Assembly: GCF_001280845.1 (NCBI RefSeq)
Contig: NZ_LGHP01000001.1
Location: 3,250,418-3,314,417 of the forward strand
From: Bacillus sp. FJAT-28004
GTDB taxonomy: Bacteria; Bacillota; Bacilli; Paenibacillales; Paenibacillaceae
Length of the DNA stretch: 64,000 nt
Direction: 5' to 3'
In this document: one piece after another, positions 27,490-37,879 of the stretch
Layout: every line of letters starts with the position of its first letter
How positions within the stretch are numbered: the stretch's first letter is position 1
Position numbers and translations under genes: made by a program
Notes under the pieces: generated by a model
Seen by the model: the letters and a program-made list of their open reading frames with translations, nothing else
What the model was told of the DNA's origin: nothing
The model's database searches: none

Positions 27490-28314
27490 TTACCCTTTTA
27501 CACCACCAAGTGAAATTCCTTCGATAACTTGTTTTTGACCAAGCGCAAAAATGATAAGCAAAGGAACGATCGCCGATACGGCGCCAGCCATCATAAGTGA
27601 GTAAATGTCTCCATATTGGTCACCAAAAAGCCTGATGCCCAGTTGAATCGTAAATAGATCCTTCGACTTCAAAAAGATAAGCGGATACTGGTAGTCATTC
27701 CATGTCCATATAAATCGCAGTATTGCGTAGGTCGCCAAGCCTGGACGAATGAGCGGAAGCGCGATTTGAAAAAAGGAACGGAAATGACCTGCGCCATCCA
27801 TGCGAGCTGATTCCATAAACTCGTTGTTCACACCCATAAAAAATTGTCTGAGCATGAATGCTCCAATAATACTGAAGCTATTGATAAGAATAAGACCAAT
27901 ATGCGTATCGATTAGGTTCAGCCAATTAAACAATAGAAATTGCGGTACAAGCGATGCTTGTGGAGGTACCATATATAAGGCAAGTACAAGAAGAAACATA
28001 GTATCTCTGCCTCGGAAGCGTAGTTTAGAAAAACCAAACGCTGCTAGCGCACATACGAATACATTAATCAATGTTGTCGTTAATGTAATGTATATGGAGT
28101 TGGTGTAATACCGGAGAAAACCTCCCGTCCACACTTGCCTATAATTTTCGATAAGATGCCACTTTGTTGGAATCCATTCAATGGGAAAATTAAATACGTC
28201 TGCTTCCGGTTTGAATGAGGTTGTCAGCATCCACAAGAATGGAAGCAACGACATCATGCCGAAAGCTGCCATAATGATTGTCCATACGATTTTGGATACA
28301 TTCACATTTTTCAT
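27490..28314 (-). CDS. sugar ABC transporter permease (MalG/LplC type)
   Basis: 274 residues with about six membrane spans and the permease EAA loop (NNEFMESARMDGAGHFRSFFQIALPLIRPG, about 160-190). Ends with the typical LGQKQVIEGISLGGVKG of the carbohydrate family. ATG at 28314 is eight bases after AGGAGG. Forms the channel with the upstream permease, from which it is separated by 21 bases. Confidence 0.94.
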   Translation of the reverse strand: MKNVNVSKIVWTIIMAAFGMMSLLPFLWMLTTSFKPEADVFNFPIEWIPTKWHLIENYRQVWTGGFLRYYTNSIYITLTTTLINVFVCALAAFGFSKLRFRGRDTMFLLVLALYMVPPQASLVPQFLLFNWLNLIDTHIGLILINSFSIIGAFMLRQFFMGVNNEFMESARMDGAGHFRSFFQIALPLIRPGLATYAILRFIWTWNDYQYPLIFLKSKDLFTIQLGIRLFGDQYGDIYSLMMAGAVSAIVPLLIIFALGQKQVIEGISLGGVKG

Positions 28315-28335
28315 TGCCAATTCCTCCTTTCCGAA

Positions 28336-29244
28336 TTAATAGTTCACCCATTTTTTTTGTGCGAGCATTTGCAGGCCCGTAATAGCAAGACAAATGACAA
28401 AAAGAACAAGAGCCATACTCGATGCGTAGCCTGTTTTCAATTGATTGAATGCCGTATCATATAGCTCATATACGATGACGGTCGTCGAATTAGCGGGTCC
28501 GCCCTGTGTTAACACTTGAATCAAATCGAAAATTTTGAAAGTACCAATTATTCCAGTTACGAGCAGGAAGAAGGTAGTCGGCGATATGCAAGGCACCGTA
28601 ATCTTACGGAATTTAGTCCATGTGTTCGCACCGTCAATATCGGCAGCCTCGTACAAGTCCTTCGGAATCCCCTGCAAGCCAGCAATGAAGATAATAATGT
28701 TATAGCCTAGCAAAATCCATATTTGAATCATCATCAACGATGGCATCGCATAATCGATATCTGCAAGCCATTTCGGTGGATTGTCGAATCCGATCGAGAT
28801 TAAGAAATTGTTCACAGGTCCATACGAGGGATGAAAGAGCACCTGCCATACCATAGCTATAGCCACGACACTTGAGATATAAGGTAAAAAATATACAACT
28901 TTGAACATATCCTTCAAATAAACATGCTTATCAATGATAATGGACAGTACCAATGCCAGCACAATCGTAATGGGCACCGTAATGATGAAGATAAGGTTGT
29001 TTAACAAACTTTTCATGAAAACATCATCATTAAATAGTCGATCAAAGTTATCTAAACCAACAAATTTTATTGCATCAATTCCTGCAACAAAATTCCAACT
29101 CGTAAAGCTCAGCAGTAGTGATCCTAATACGGGAATCAAAGTAAGAACAACGAGTCCGAGCATTAAAGGAGCAACGAATAAATAGCCTGCAATTTGCTCC
29201 CTTGCTCCCATACTGAGCTGGACTAACGTTTTTTTCTGTCTCAT
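28336..29244 (-). CDS. sugar ABC transporter permease (MalF/LplB type)
   Basis: 302 residues, six predicted spans, EAA loop GIPKDLYEAADIDGANTWTKFRKITVPCISP (about 200-230). ATG at 29244 with AAGGAGGAG six bases upstream. First gene of the transporter-sensor-GH88 run. No convincing promoter was found in 29245-29427; the region contains a long T tract on the coding strand. Confidence 0.94.
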   Translation of the reverse strand: MRQKKTLVQLSMGAREQIAGYLFVAPLMLGLVVLTLIPVLGSLLLSFTSWNFVAGIDAIKFVGLDNFDRLFNDDVFMKSLLNNLIFIITVPITIVLALVLSIIIDKHVYLKDMFKVVYFLPYISSVVAIAMVWQVLFHPSYGPVNNFLISIGFDNPPKWLADIDYAMPSLMMIQIWILLGYNIIIFIAGLQGIPKDLYEAADIDGANTWTKFRKITVPCISPTTFFLLVTGIIGTFKIFDLIQVLTQGGPANSTTVIVYELYDTAFNQLKTGYASSMALVLFVICLAITGLQMLAQKKWVNY

Positions 29245-29427
29245 GAAGCTCCTCCTTCAAACTTTCTTTATATGCTTCATTTTAGAAAAAAAAAGAGAAG
29301 CTCATAAGAATTAGATCTTTGCATTTTGGAACATATTTTACTTTTTATCATTTAACACGCTTTTTAAGTTGTACTATTTTCGTTTATATCCCATCGCTCT
29401 GACGTTTCGGTTTGGTTGTAAATATGC

Positions 29428-29477
29428 AAAAAAAAGAGGAAGCAGTCTGAGTAAACTCAGCTTGCTCCCTCTTTTTT
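29428..29477 (-). terminator. terminator of uvrA
   Basis: AAAAAAGAGGGAGCAAGCTGAG / CTCAGACTGCTTCCTCTTTTTTTT stem in the minus direction, directly after the uvrA stop; strong T tract. Confidence 0.92.
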
Positions 29478-29482
29478 CTTAA

Positions 29483-32365
29483 CTATTCAGCTGCTGCAGC
29501 AACCTTTAGATTCTCTTTATGCCGCGCTGTCGTACGTTCGCGATCACGCTCAAGAATTGGTTTTAAATATTTACCGGTGTACGAGCCATCTACCTTAACG
29601 ACCTGTTCTGGCGTGCCTGTCGCAACGATCATACCGCCGCCATTGCCGCCCTCTGGTCCTAGATCAATTAAATAATCCGCCGTCTTGATTACGTCGAGGT
29701 TATGCTCAATAACGAGCACTGATTCACCTGAATCAACCAAGCGATGAAGAACGGTCAGCAATCTGTCGATGTCGTGTACGTGCAAACCTGTTGTTGGTTC
29801 ATCCAAAATGTAAAGCGTCTTGCCTGTGGAACGACGATAAAGCTCAGCAGCCAGCTTAACGCGCTGCGCTTCACCACCTGATAATGTGGTAGCTGGTTGC
29901 CCCAGCTTCATATAACCAAGACCAACATCAAGCAGCGTCTGTACTTTCCGGTGAATACGTGGAATGTTCTCAAAGAACGAGCAGCCGTCCTCGATGGTCA
30001 TTTCCAGCACTTCCGCTATATTTTTACCTTTGTATTTCACTTCCAGTGTCTCCCGATTGTAACGCTTGCCTTTGCAAATCTCACAAGGCACATACACATC
30101 AGGGAGGAAGTGCATCTCAATCTTAATGATTCCATCTCCGCGACATGCTTCGCAGCGTCCGCCCTTTACATTGAAGCTGAATCTTCCCTTCTTGTAGCCG
30201 CGTACTTTCGATTCCGTCGTACTCGCATACAAGTCACGGATGTCATCAAACACACCTGTATAGGTAGCAGGGTTGGATCTTGGCGTCCGACCAATTGGCG
30301 ATTGGTCAATATCAATGACCTTCTCCAAATGCTCGATGCCTCGCATTTCCTTGTACTGTCCCGGACGTGTCTTCGCCTTGTTCAAATCGCGCGCTAACGT
30401 TTTGTACAGAATTTCATTTACGAAAGTCGATTTCCCTGAGCCGGAAACACCTGTCACCGCTGAGAAGACACCAAGTGGAATCTTCACATTTACGTTTCTT
30501 AGATTGTTCTCCTTCGCACCACGAACCTCTAACCATTTATCGCTCGTCTTGCGACGTTCCGAAGGCACTTCAATAAACATGCGTCCACTCAAATATTGAC
30601 CCGTTAATGAGTTTTCATTCGCCATCACTTCCTCTGGCGTACCTTCCGCAATGACCATGCCTCCATGTATACCCGCTCCAGGCCCGATGTCGATAATATA
30701 ATCGGCTGCCAGCATCGTATCCTCGTCATGCTCAACGACAATCAGCGTATTTCCAAGGTTGCGCATATGCTCAAGCGTCTCAATCAAACGATCGTTATCT
30801 CGTTGGTGCAGGCCTATGCTTGGCTCGTCCAATATATACAGAACGCCCATAAGACTTGAGCCGATTTGTGTCGCCAATCGAATGCGCTGTGCTTCACCGC
30901 CCGACAGCGTACCCGCTGCGCGGCTTAACGACAAATACTCTAATCCTACGTTCACAAGGAAACCTAGCCGACTATTAATCTCTTTCAAGATTAAACTCGC
31001 GATCGCTATTTCCTTCTGAGAAAGCTTTAGCGAATCAAAATATTTCTGCGCATCTCCAATGGACAAAGAGGTTACTTGAGAAATATGCTGCGTATTGATG
31101 GTAACCGCTAAAGTTTCCTTGCGAAGCCGTTGTCCTTTGCAGCCACCGCATGGTTTAGCACTCATATAGTTCTCAATATGCTCTCGCATCATATCCGATG
31201 CGGTATCTCTATAACGCCGTTCAAGATTATGAACGATGCCTTCGAATGGAACATAGGCTTCTTTGCGATGGCCGAAATCGTTCTCATATAGGAAACGAAC
31301 ACGCTCTCCGCCTGTTCCATATAAAATCTTCTTCATCTGCTCCGGTTCAAGCTCGGATACCGGCACGTCCTGCGGTATGCCATAGTGCACGCAAACCGCG
31401 CTTAGAAATTGCGGATAATAATTAGATGTACTGCCTGCCCATGCAAGGAAAGCTGCATCCGCAATCGACTTGCTTGTATCAGGTACAAGCAGATCTGGAT
31501 CAACGATCATTTTCATGCCTAATCCATCACAATCCGGGCATGCCCCGTAAGGACTATTGAACGAGAACATACGCGGCTCTAGCTCTTCAATACTAAAGCC
31601 GCATTCCGGACAAGCTAGATTTGAGCTGAAAAGAAGCTCTTCCTGATCAATGATATCAACGAGTACGCGACCCTCAGATATTTTCAGCGCGGTTTCGATA
31701 GAATCCGCCAGTCTCGTTTGAACATCCGATTTCACAACAATACGATCGACGACTACTTCGATGCTGTGCTTTTTATTTTTTTCCAGCTCGATCTTCTCGC
31801 TCAGCTCTCGCAGTTCACCATTCACGCGTACACGTACAAAACCTTGTTTCTGAATGTCAGCGAGCAGCTTCGTATGCTCGCCTTTGCGGCCTGAAATAAG
31901 AGGAGCTAAAATTTGCAGCTTAGTCTTCTCAGGGTATTCCATAATCCGGTCAACCATTTGCTCAACGGTCTGCGATGTTATCTCGATGCCATGCTCTGGA
32001 CAATGCGGCTTGCCGATACGGGCAAATAAAAGCCGCAAATAATCATAAATCTCGGTAACCGTTCCGACTGTAGAACGCGGATTGCGGCTCGTTGTCTTCT
32101 GATCAATGGAAATGGCCGGTGATAGTCCATCGATAGAATCGACATCCGGCTTTTCCATTTGTCCGAGAAATTGGCGTGCATAAGCGGATAATGATTCAAC
32201 GTAACGACGCTGACCCTCTGCATAGATGGTATCGAATGCAAGGGAAGATTTACCGGAGCCGCTTAACCCCGTCAGTACCACAAATTTGTCGCGTGGTATA
32301 GTGACGTCAATGTTTTTTAGATTGTGGGCGCGAGCGCCCTTCACAACTATTTTATCGCTAGCCAA
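29483..32365 (-). CDS. uvrA: excinuclease ABC subunit UvrA
   Basis: 960-residue damage-recognition ATPase of nucleotide excision repair. Two ABC modules: Walker [15 protein letters not shown] (about 33) and [15 protein letters not shown] (about 640), two LSGGEAQR signatures, and zinc modules ([14 protein letters not shown]..., CEACRGDG...CEICKGKRY). Start is TTG at 32365, eight bases after AGGAGG. It follows uvrB by 19 bases and is cotranscribed with it under the promoter at 34494-34522. Confidence 0.98.
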   Translation of the reverse strand: MASDKIVVKGARAHNLKNIDVTIPRDKFVVLTGLSGSGKSSLAFDTIYAEGQRRYVESLSAYARQFLGQMEKPDVDSIDGLSPAISIDQKTTSRNPRSTVGTVTEIYDYLRLLFARIGKPHCPEHGIEITSQTVEQMVDRIMEYPEKTKLQILAPLISGRKGEHTKLLADIQKQGFVRVRVNGELRELSEKIELEKNKKHSIEVVVDRIVVKSDVQTRLADSIETALKISEGRVLVDIIDQEELLFSSNLACPECGFSIEELEPRMFSFNSPYGACPDCDGLGMKMIVDPDLLVPDTSKSIADAAFLAWAGSTSNYYPQFLSAVCVHYGIPQDVPVSELEPEQMKKILYGTGGERVRFLYENDFGHRKEAYVPFEGIVHNLERRYRDTASDMMREHIENYMSAKPCGGCKGQRLRKETLAVTINTQHISQVTSLSIGDAQKYFDSLKLSQKEIAIASLILKEINSRLGFLVNVGLEYLSLSRAAGTLSGGEAQRIRLATQIGSSLMGVLYILDEPSIGLHQRDNDRLIETLEHMRNLGNTLIVVEHDEDTMLAADYIIDIGPGAGIHGGMVIAEGTPEEVMANENSLTGQYLSGRMFIEVPSERRKTSDKWLEVRGAKENNLRNVNVKIPLGVFSAVTGVSGSGKSTFVNEILYKTLARDLNKAKTRPGQYKEMRGIEHLEKVIDIDQSPIGRTPRSNPATYTGVFDDIRDLYASTTESKVRGYKKGRFSFNVKGGRCEACRGDGIIKIEMHFLPDVYVPCEICKGKRYNRETLEVKYKGKNIAEVLEMTIEDGCSFFENIPRIHRKVQTLLDVGLGYMKLGQPATTLSGGEAQRVKLAAELYRRSTGKTLYILDEPTTGLHVHDIDRLLTVLHRLVDSGESVLVIEHNLDVIKTADYLIDLGPEGGNGGGMIVATGTPEQVVKVDGSYTGKYLKPILERDRERTTARHKENLKVAAAAE

Positions 32366-32384
32366 TCGTTTCTCCTCCTACTTC

Positions 32385-34385
32385 TTAGCCCATCTCGGCA
32401 CGTAGTTCAAGCAGCGCATCCCGTAGTTCTGCTGCACGTTCGAACTGCAAGTTTTTTGCTGCATCCTTCATTTCTGCTTCCAGCCTTTGAACAAGCGCCA
32501 GACGATCTTTCTTTGTCATTTTGTCCACACCAGCACCGGTTAAGTAGTCGGCTTTCTGCTCGGCTACCTTCGTCGCTTCAATCACGGCGTGAACTTTTTT
32601 CTTTATCGTTTGCGGCGTAACGCCATGTTTCTCGTTATATGCAAGTTGAATCGTACGGCGACGCTCTGTTTCTTTTATCGCTCGATCCATAGAATCTGTT
32701 ATTTTGTCGCCATACATAATGACGCGGCCTTCACTGTTTCTCGCCGCACGTCCAATCGTTTGAATAAGCGCGCGATCCGAGCGAAGAAAACCTTCTTTAT
32801 CCGCATCAAGAATCGTAACCAGCGATACCTCAGGCAAATCGAGACCCTCTCGAAGCAAGTTGATTCCGATGAGGACATGGAAAACGCCCAGCCTAAGGTC
32901 ACGCAATATAGCTAATCGCTCCAGCGTCTTAATATCAGAATGGAGATATCTTACCTTGATGCCTATCTCCTTCATATAATCGGTTAAGTCCTCTGACATT
33001 TTCTTGGTCAGTGTGGTGACAAGCACCCGTTCATCCTTCGCAATGCGATCACGAATTTCGTTCAGCAAGTCATCTATTTGCCCTTTCGTTGGGCGGACAT
33101 CAATAATCGGATCAATTAGACCTGTAGGGCGAATAATTTGCTCGATCATTTTGTCGGTGTTCTCAATCTCGTAAGGGCCTGGCGTTGCGGATACATAGAC
33201 GAGCTGCTTCGCCTTCTCCTCAAATTCCTCAAAGCGAAGCGGACGGTTATCCATCGCTGACGGAAGACGGAAGCCATGATTTACGAGCATCTCCTTACGA
33301 GCACGGTCACCGTTGTACATCGCTCTAATTTGCGGCAGTGATACGTGCGACTCATCAATCACAATAACCATATCATCCGGAAAATAATCAAGCAGCGTGT
33401 ATGGCGTAGCCCCCCGCTCTCTAAAAGTAAGCGGTCCAGAATAGTTCTCAATTCCTGAACAGAAGCCCATCTCCGCCATCATTTCCAAGTCGTAGCGCGT
33501 CCGCTGCTCAAGCCGCTGCGCTTCAAGCAGCTTGCCTGCTTCGCGGAGCTCGGCGAGACGCTCCTCCAGCTCCCTCTCGATATTGACGAGTGCCACCTTC
33601 ATCGTCTCTTCTTGCGTAACGAAGTGAGATGCAGGAAAAATAGCGATATGATCGCGTTCGCCGATGATTTCACCGGTGAGCACATCAATTTCCGATATTC
33701 GCTCGATATCGTCACCAAAAAGCTCCACTCGAATGGCCCGCTCATTATTGGCTACAGGGAAAATCTCGACAATATCGCCACGAACACGAAACGTTCCACG
33801 CGTGAAGCTTATATCGTTGCGCTGATACTGAATATCGACCAGCTTATGCAAAATCGCATCCCGTGACTTTTCCATCCCTACACGGAGCGAAAGCACAAGG
33901 CCTCCGTATTCCGTCGGAGATCCGAGACCATAAATACAGGAAACGCTCGCTACGATGATAACATCACGGCGTTCAAACAGTGAGGTCGTCGCGGAATGTC
34001 GAAGCTTATCAATTTCATCATTAATGCTTGAATCCTTCTCAATAAAGGTATCGCTGGACGGGATGTAGGCTTCCGGCTGGTAGTAATCATAATAGCTCAC
34101 GAAATATTCGACTGCGTTATCAGGAAAAAAGGATTTGAACTCACTGCAAAGCTGAGCTGCGAGCGTCTTATTATGGGCAATCACAAGCGTTGGTCGGTTT
34201 AGCTTCTCGATCATGTTCGCTATTGTGTACGTCTTACCTGTACCGGTCGCACCGAGAAGCGTCTGATGTCTCTTTCCTGCATGAATACCTTCTAGAAGCT
34301 GTTCAATTGCCTTCGGTTGATCGCCTTGCGGCGTATAATCCGATTTTAACTCAAACAGCCTCGTTTCTTTTACGATCTCACTCAC
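32385..34385 (-). CDS. uvrB: excinuclease ABC subunit UvrB
   Basis: 666 residues. Helicase-like protein that receives damaged DNA from UvrA and recruits UvrC. Walker A GATGTGKT (about 45), the beta-hairpin region [25 protein letters not shown]-like VIDESHVS motif [10 protein letters not shown] and QTIGRAARN motif VI, and the C-terminal UVR coiled coil ([22 protein letters not shown]). Start GTG at 34385 was chosen since GGGGGTGGG is eight bases upstream and this gives the normal length; a TTG at 34412 is unsupported. Confidence 0.97.
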   Translation of the reverse strand: MSEIVKETRLFELKSDYTPQGDQPKAIEQLLEGIHAGKRHQTLLGATGTGKTYTIANMIEKLNRPTLVIAHNKTLAAQLCSEFKSFFPDNAVEYFVSYYDYYQPEAYIPSSDTFIEKDSSINDEIDKLRHSATTSLFERRDVIIVASVSCIYGLGSPTEYGGLVLSLRVGMEKSRDAILHKLVDIQYQRNDISFTRGTFRVRGDIVEIFPVANNERAIRVELFGDDIERISEIDVLTGEIIGERDHIAIFPASHFVTQEETMKVALVNIERELEERLAELREAGKLLEAQRLEQRTRYDLEMMAEMGFCSGIENYSGPLTFRERGATPYTLLDYFPDDMVIVIDESHVSLPQIRAMYNGDRARKEMLVNHGFRLPSAMDNRPLRFEEFEEKAKQLVYVSATPGPYEIENTDKMIEQIIRPTGLIDPIIDVRPTKGQIDDLLNEIRDRIAKDERVLVTTLTKKMSEDLTDYMKEIGIKVRYLHSDIKTLERLAILRDLRLGVFHVLIGINLLREGLDLPEVSLVTILDADKEGFLRSDRALIQTIGRAARNSEGRVIMYGDKITDSMDRAIKETERRRTIQLAYNEKHGVTPQTIKKKVHAVIEATKVAEQKADYLTGAGVDKMTKKDRLALVQRLEAEMKDAAKNLQFERAAELRDALLELRAEMG

Positions 34386-34475
34386 GCCTATCACCCACCC
34401 CCATCGTTCCAAAATTTATGCTTTTATCATTATAGTCAATTATAGGAATTTCATTTCACTGTTATTTCAAAATAA

Positions 34476-34487
34476 GAATGTTTGTTC
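34476..34487 (-). promoter_or_regulatory. LexA-like box 2 after the uvrB -10
   Basis: Minus strand GAACAAACATTC, one mismatch from GAAC-N4-GTTC, six bases downstream of the -10 box. Confidence 0.5.
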
Positions 34488-34493
34488 CCATCT

Positions 34494-34522
34494 ATTATAC
34501 CGTTATCCTTAAAGCGACGCAA
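34494..34522 (-). promoter_or_regulatory. uvrBA promoter
   Basis: Minus strand TTGCGT (34522-34517), 17-base spacer, perfect TATAAT (34499-34494), about 110 bases before the uvrB start. LexA-like boxes overlap the -35 and follow the -10. Confidence 0.75.
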
Positions 34523-34528
34523 CGTTCG
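34515..34528 (-). promoter_or_regulatory. LexA-like box 1 over the uvrB -35
   Basis: Minus strand CGAACGTTGCGTCG; the left half matches the Bacillus SOS consensus CGAACRNRYGTTCG exactly and the right half is degenerate. Position over the -35 suits repression. uvrBA belongs to the SOS regulon in Bacillus subtilis. Confidence 0.45.
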
Positions 34529-34552
34529 CAAACAAAAAAAGAATACGCACAG

Positions 34553-34750
34553 CATACTCGGTTTTTCATCATGATAAGGGTCCATCATTTGTATTCTCTC
34601 ATATAATTGCAAAACATCGCTTTGTCTATCGCCGCACTCCAAATAGTAAGCAGCCAACATCCTCGCAAAACTCAGCCATCGCTGACGTAACCGTTCTCGT
34701 TCATACTCCGCCCATATATACCCAAAATCCTGTAAATGGTCCCCCTCATA
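34553..34750 (-). pseudogene. remnant of a BTAD-containing regulator
   Basis: The minus strand encodes about 66 residues starting YEGDHLQDFGYIWAEYERER and continuing through RLRQRWLSFARMLAAYYLECGDR to LYERIQMMDPYHDEKPSML, the pattern of the bacterial transcriptional activator (BTAD) domain found in SARP-type and some response regulators. A TAA stop lies in frame directly before it (34753-34751) and similarity stops at 34553, where the uvrB promoter region begins. No start, receiver or DNA-binding part remains. This looks like the leftover of a deleted regulator gene. A short open frame (34451-34660) covers part of it but is not considered a gene. Confidence 0.6.
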
Positions 34751-34779
34751 TTAGCAAATGATATCCTTTCTTATATTTC

Positions 34780-34819
34780 AAAAAAGGTGAATCAGGAATA
34801 TCCTGATCCACCTTTTTTT
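34780..34819 (-). terminator. terminator of the minJ-like gene
   Basis: AAAAAGGTGGATCAGGA / TCCTGATTCACCTTTTTT stem with T tract in the minus direction, 18 bases after the stop. Confidence 0.9.
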
Positions 34820-34837
34820 ATTGCTTTCCAGCCCTTA

Positions 34838-36133
34838 CTAGCTGTCCATTCTCTCCACCTTCGGATCACGTCGATTAGATGCATGATAGCTGCGCAGCAG
34901 CTGCAGTAATGAAGCTGGGCCAGCCGATGCGTAGTAGTTGGCTTGTTCATCAGGAGCAAGAATTACGCCCAGCTGATGATGCTCACCGGCAAATCGCGCC
35001 CGCTGCACGAATTTGATTTCTCCATCGAGATTTAGAACCTCCAGCTTGCAAAATGCTGAGTTTTGAACGAGTGCCTCATAAAGGTCTTCTTTTGTACGTA
35101 CGCGTACCCCGTTAACCTTGTGCAAAATCTCGCCTGTTGTAAGTCCCATCAATGCAGCTGGTGTTCCAGGTACAATTCCAAGTATTCGCAATCCACGTGA
35201 ATCATGCACATACAATGGAGATTGCGCTGCTTCCTTTGAACGGCTCCTCCAAATGATTGCCTCATGCAGCAGTAGTGATGCTAATGCAGCAAGCGGCAGC
35301 AGAACCGGCTGCCACCAAGCTAGAATAGCTGCGCCAGCTAAACATATGCTGTACAGAAGCAGCCCTTTCGCAGCATGCTTTGCTTTTTCACGCGGCAATA
35401 AAGATCGTGTCATTTCCGTAAATCCAATGATCATCGGCAAGGCTACAAACGACCAGCCCTGCGACCAATCTGCTCCAAATAAAGGTGTCCACGGCAATGC
35501 CGTCATGGATGATCCGCTAGCATCTGTCGGTACAAGCATGAGGAGCGGGACTGGCCAAAATCCCTGCAGCATATAGCCGCCAACCAGCTTTCCTCTTTTA
35601 CCCTCAAGAAATAAAGGTGTAGATAATCGATCACCTTGCCAGCGAACGAGAACGGCTTCTGCAAGATGAAGCAGTGCAACCAGCACCAGCAGACCAGCAG
35701 CATCAATACCTGCAAGCGAAACCGCTAATGACCCTAACCAATCCGTCCGATCCGCAAGTGTCGTCCATCCAAACGACCACTGGAGAAGCGTGATTACTCC
35801 CGCGCTGTAGGCAAAACATAAGTACCTTATTCGAATGAGCATTAAGATGGCAGCAACCACCCAAAGCCAGAGAACGGCTTCTCCTGTTAGCGATACCCCA
35901 ATGAACGCTCCTGCAATGGACACCGTTATACCGATCATGAGGCCCGTAAACATCGCCTTAAGAACCAAGCCCGGCCAATGATGCAGCTTTACCGCAAACA
36001 TTTGCCTCTCCACTCGTATTTGCCTTGTATACTGTAAAATAATGAATAACACCGCAATATAATAGAATGGCTGTGCAACTAATTGGACAGCCGCTTGCCC
36101 GAGCATTTCTATTAACTCGATCGCCGTTTCCAA
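34838..36133 (-). CDS. minJ: MinJ-like polytopic PDZ membrane protein
   Basis: 431 residues with about eight hydrophobic segments in the first 300 positions and a C-terminal PDZ domain (about 325-400, GLRILGIVPGTPAALMGLTTGEILHKVNGVRV). In Bacillus subtilis MinJ (YvjD) links DivIVA to MinD and controls septum placement; the gene sits between uvrBA and ctpB-ftsXE, the same neighbourhood as here. Similarity is by architecture and synteny, so the symbol is tentative. Start: TTG at 36133 has AAGGAG eight bases upstream, while the GTG at 36142 overlaps that site. Confidence 0.75.
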   Translation of the reverse strand: METAIELIEMLGQAAVQLVAQPFYYIAVLFIILQYTRQIRVERQMFAVKLHHWPGLVLKAMFTGLMIGITVSIAGAFIGVSLTGEAVLWLWVVAAILMLIRIRYLCFAYSAGVITLLQWSFGWTTLADRTDWLGSLAVSLAGIDAAGLLVLVALLHLAEAVLVRWQGDRLSTPLFLEGKRGKLVGGYMLQGFWPVPLLMLVPTDASGSSMTALPWTPLFGADWSQGWSFVALPMIIGFTEMTRSLLPREKAKHAAKGLLLYSICLAGAAILAWWQPVLLPLAALASLLLHEAIIWRSRSKEAAQSPLYVHDSRGLRILGIVPGTPAALMGLTTGEILHKVNGVRVRTKEDLYEALVQNSAFCKLEVLNLDGEIKFVQRARFAGEHHQLGVILAPDEQANYYASAGPASLLQLLRSYHASNRRDPKVERMDS

Positions 36134-36177
36134 AGCCAACACTCCTTCGCTTGTTCCACATATCCCTATTCGCGTAT

Positions 36178-36214
36178 AAAAATAAAAGGCTGACCCTGTT
36201 AAACAGAGTCAACC
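36178..36214 (-). terminator. terminator of the ctpB-like gene
   Basis: GGTTGACTCTG / CAGGGTCAGCC stem with five-base loop and TTTTATTTTT tract (minus direction). Separates ctpB from the minJ-like gene. Confidence 0.88.
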
Positions 36215-36238
36215 TCTTATTCATTCGACATGCGCGTA

Positions 36239-37696
36239 TTATTTCCTGCCTACCGCCTTAATTGCTTCCAACAGCTGCTTGTCATTCTTCTTATCTTGAA
36301 TCCATTTAATGACTTGCTTCTCTAGCACTTCTCCCGTTTGCTTATCGACCTGTCCCGTAGCCGGCAAGCTGTGCTCGGATTGGAATCTCTTAACGGCCTC
36401 TGTTGTCTCCGCTCCGAAATAACCATCCTCGCGCTTAGGTTCATAGCCGAGTCCGTGCAGCATGATTTGTACGCTCCGTACTTGCTCGCCCAGCATATCC
36501 TGCTTCAGCGTCTCCGAAATCGCAAGTCTTGCAACGGTATATAAATCTGGCGGCTGCACCGTAAGATCCGGTTTTATTCCATTTTCATGGATCCAATTGC
36601 CCTTTGGTGTTAACCATTTGGCTATCGTCATTTTTAGAAGACTACCGTCGCCAAGCGCTTTGTTGTAGCTCACTTGCACGGTACCTTTTCCGAAGGAGGT
36701 TTCACCAACGAGCTTCGCTCCGGCGCTCTCCTGCAGCGCTCCTGCCAAAATTTCTGACGCGCTTGCACTCCCGTTATTCATAAGAACTGCTATTGGGTAC
36801 GATTTTCCTTGTCCCTTCGACAGCGTTTTCTCCCTATTTCCTTCACGATCCTCAACCTGAACGACTGTCGTACCCTTGGCTAAGAAGGTCTGTGCAATCT
36901 CAACAACAACCGGCAGAACGCCCCCAGGATTATTGCGCACGTCGATGACAAGCCCCTTCATCCCTTGTTCCTCTAACTTCGAGAGCTCTTGCTTAAATCG
37001 CTCTGCTGTATGTAGAGAAAATTGTCTGATTTCAATGACACCTGTACCATCAGGTTGCAGTGTGCCATATACCGTTTCCACATCAATATCATCGCGGATG
37101 AGTACGAGCTGTATCGGTTCAGAAAATCCGGCACGCTGTACTTGAATTTTCGCTTTTGTCCCTTTTGGGCCGCGAATTTTCGCTACGGCATCCTGTAGAT
37201 TCAATCCATCAAGCTTCGCCCCGTTAACCGTCAGCAAAATATCTTTCGCTAATAAGCCTGAACGTTCAGCCGGAGAGCCCTTAATGGGGGATACAACAAC
37301 AATCCGTCCATTCTCAAGCGTAACCTCTGCTCCGATACCCGTAAACGAGCCTTCGATCGATTCCGAAAAATGTTGAGCTACGTCCTTCTCCATGTAGACG
37401 GAATAGGGATCATCCAGCGACGACATCATGCCGCTTACTGCACCATCAAGCAGCTCCATGCGATCGACCTTCTGATAATATTTTGTTTCAATTAATTCCA
37501 GTACCGCATTAAGCTTCGTCAGCTCTTCCGTTTTAAGCCTGAAGCGGTCACCGTCATCAGCTGCCGCTGCTGAAAGTGCAGGCGCCGCTGGCTTGTCCGG
37601 GTTAATCATTTGGTCCGCGATCGTTAGCGTAACGAGTACGGATGCAATCATCGTTAGCATAACGAACGCGAATACTGTCCGTCCTTTGAAATGCAC
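36239..37696 (-). CDS. ctpB: S41 C-terminal processing protease (CtpB-like)
   Basis: 485 residues: N-terminal membrane anchor (about 8-30), a cap region, PDZ domain (about 95-175; EGSFTGIGAEVTLENGRIVVVSP and RSGLLAKDILLTVNG), the S41 protease core with catalytic Ser in NNGSASASEILAGAL and Lys in ETSFGKGTVQ, and a C-terminal peptidoglycan-binding domain (about 390-455, VRSVQIMLHGLGYEPKREDGYFG). Acts outside the membrane on protein C-termini; Bacillus CtpB activates a sporulation protease. Start GTG at 37696, nine bases after AAGGTGG; the longer frame has no site. Downstream of the M23 hydrolase gene but beyond a terminator. Confidence 0.92.
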   Translation of the reverse strand: MHFKGRTVFAFVMLTMIASVLVTLTIADQMINPDKPAAPALSAAAADDGDRFRLKTEELTKLNAVLELIETKYYQKVDRMELLDGAVSGMMSSLDDPYSVYMEKDVAQHFSESIEGSFTGIGAEVTLENGRIVVVSPIKGSPAERSGLLAKDILLTVNGAKLDGLNLQDAVAKIRGPKGTKAKIQVQRAGFSEPIQLVLIRDDIDVETVYGTLQPDGTGVIEIRQFSLHTAERFKQELSKLEEQGMKGLVIDVRNNPGGVLPVVVEIAQTFLAKGTTVVQVEDREGNREKTLSKGQGKSYPIAVLMNNGSASASEILAGALQESAGAKLVGETSFGKGTVQVSYNKALGDGSLLKMTIAKWLTPKGNWIHENGIKPDLTVQPPDLYTVARLAISETLKQDMLGEQVRSVQIMLHGLGYEPKREDGYFGAETTEAVKRFQSEHSLPATGQVDKQTGEVLEKQVIKWIQDKKNDKQLLEAIKAVGRK

Positions 37697-37829
37697 CTGT
37701 CTACACCACCTTCTCATCTTACACGGTCTTAGATTTAAGACCACACTAGTATATGACAAGCCGCTTACAATTATTTGTATTTTTCGGTAAAAATGATCAT
37801 TTTATATTTATTTTTTCTGTACGATTATA

Positions 37830-37853
37830 AACAAGGCAGCCACATGGGCTGCC
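37830..37853 (-). terminator. terminator of the M23 hydrolase gene
   Basis: GGCAGCC / GGCTGCC stem with a five-base loop followed by TTGTTTAT in the minus direction; moderate T tract. Confidence 0.7.
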
Positions 37854-37879
37854 TCTTGATTTATTTTATGAAAGATTGC

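Noticed and set aside
34451..34660. 69-residue minus-strand open frame before uvrB
   Set aside because: Its first part is the BTAD remnant and its end is the uvrB promoter region, so it is not an intact gene.
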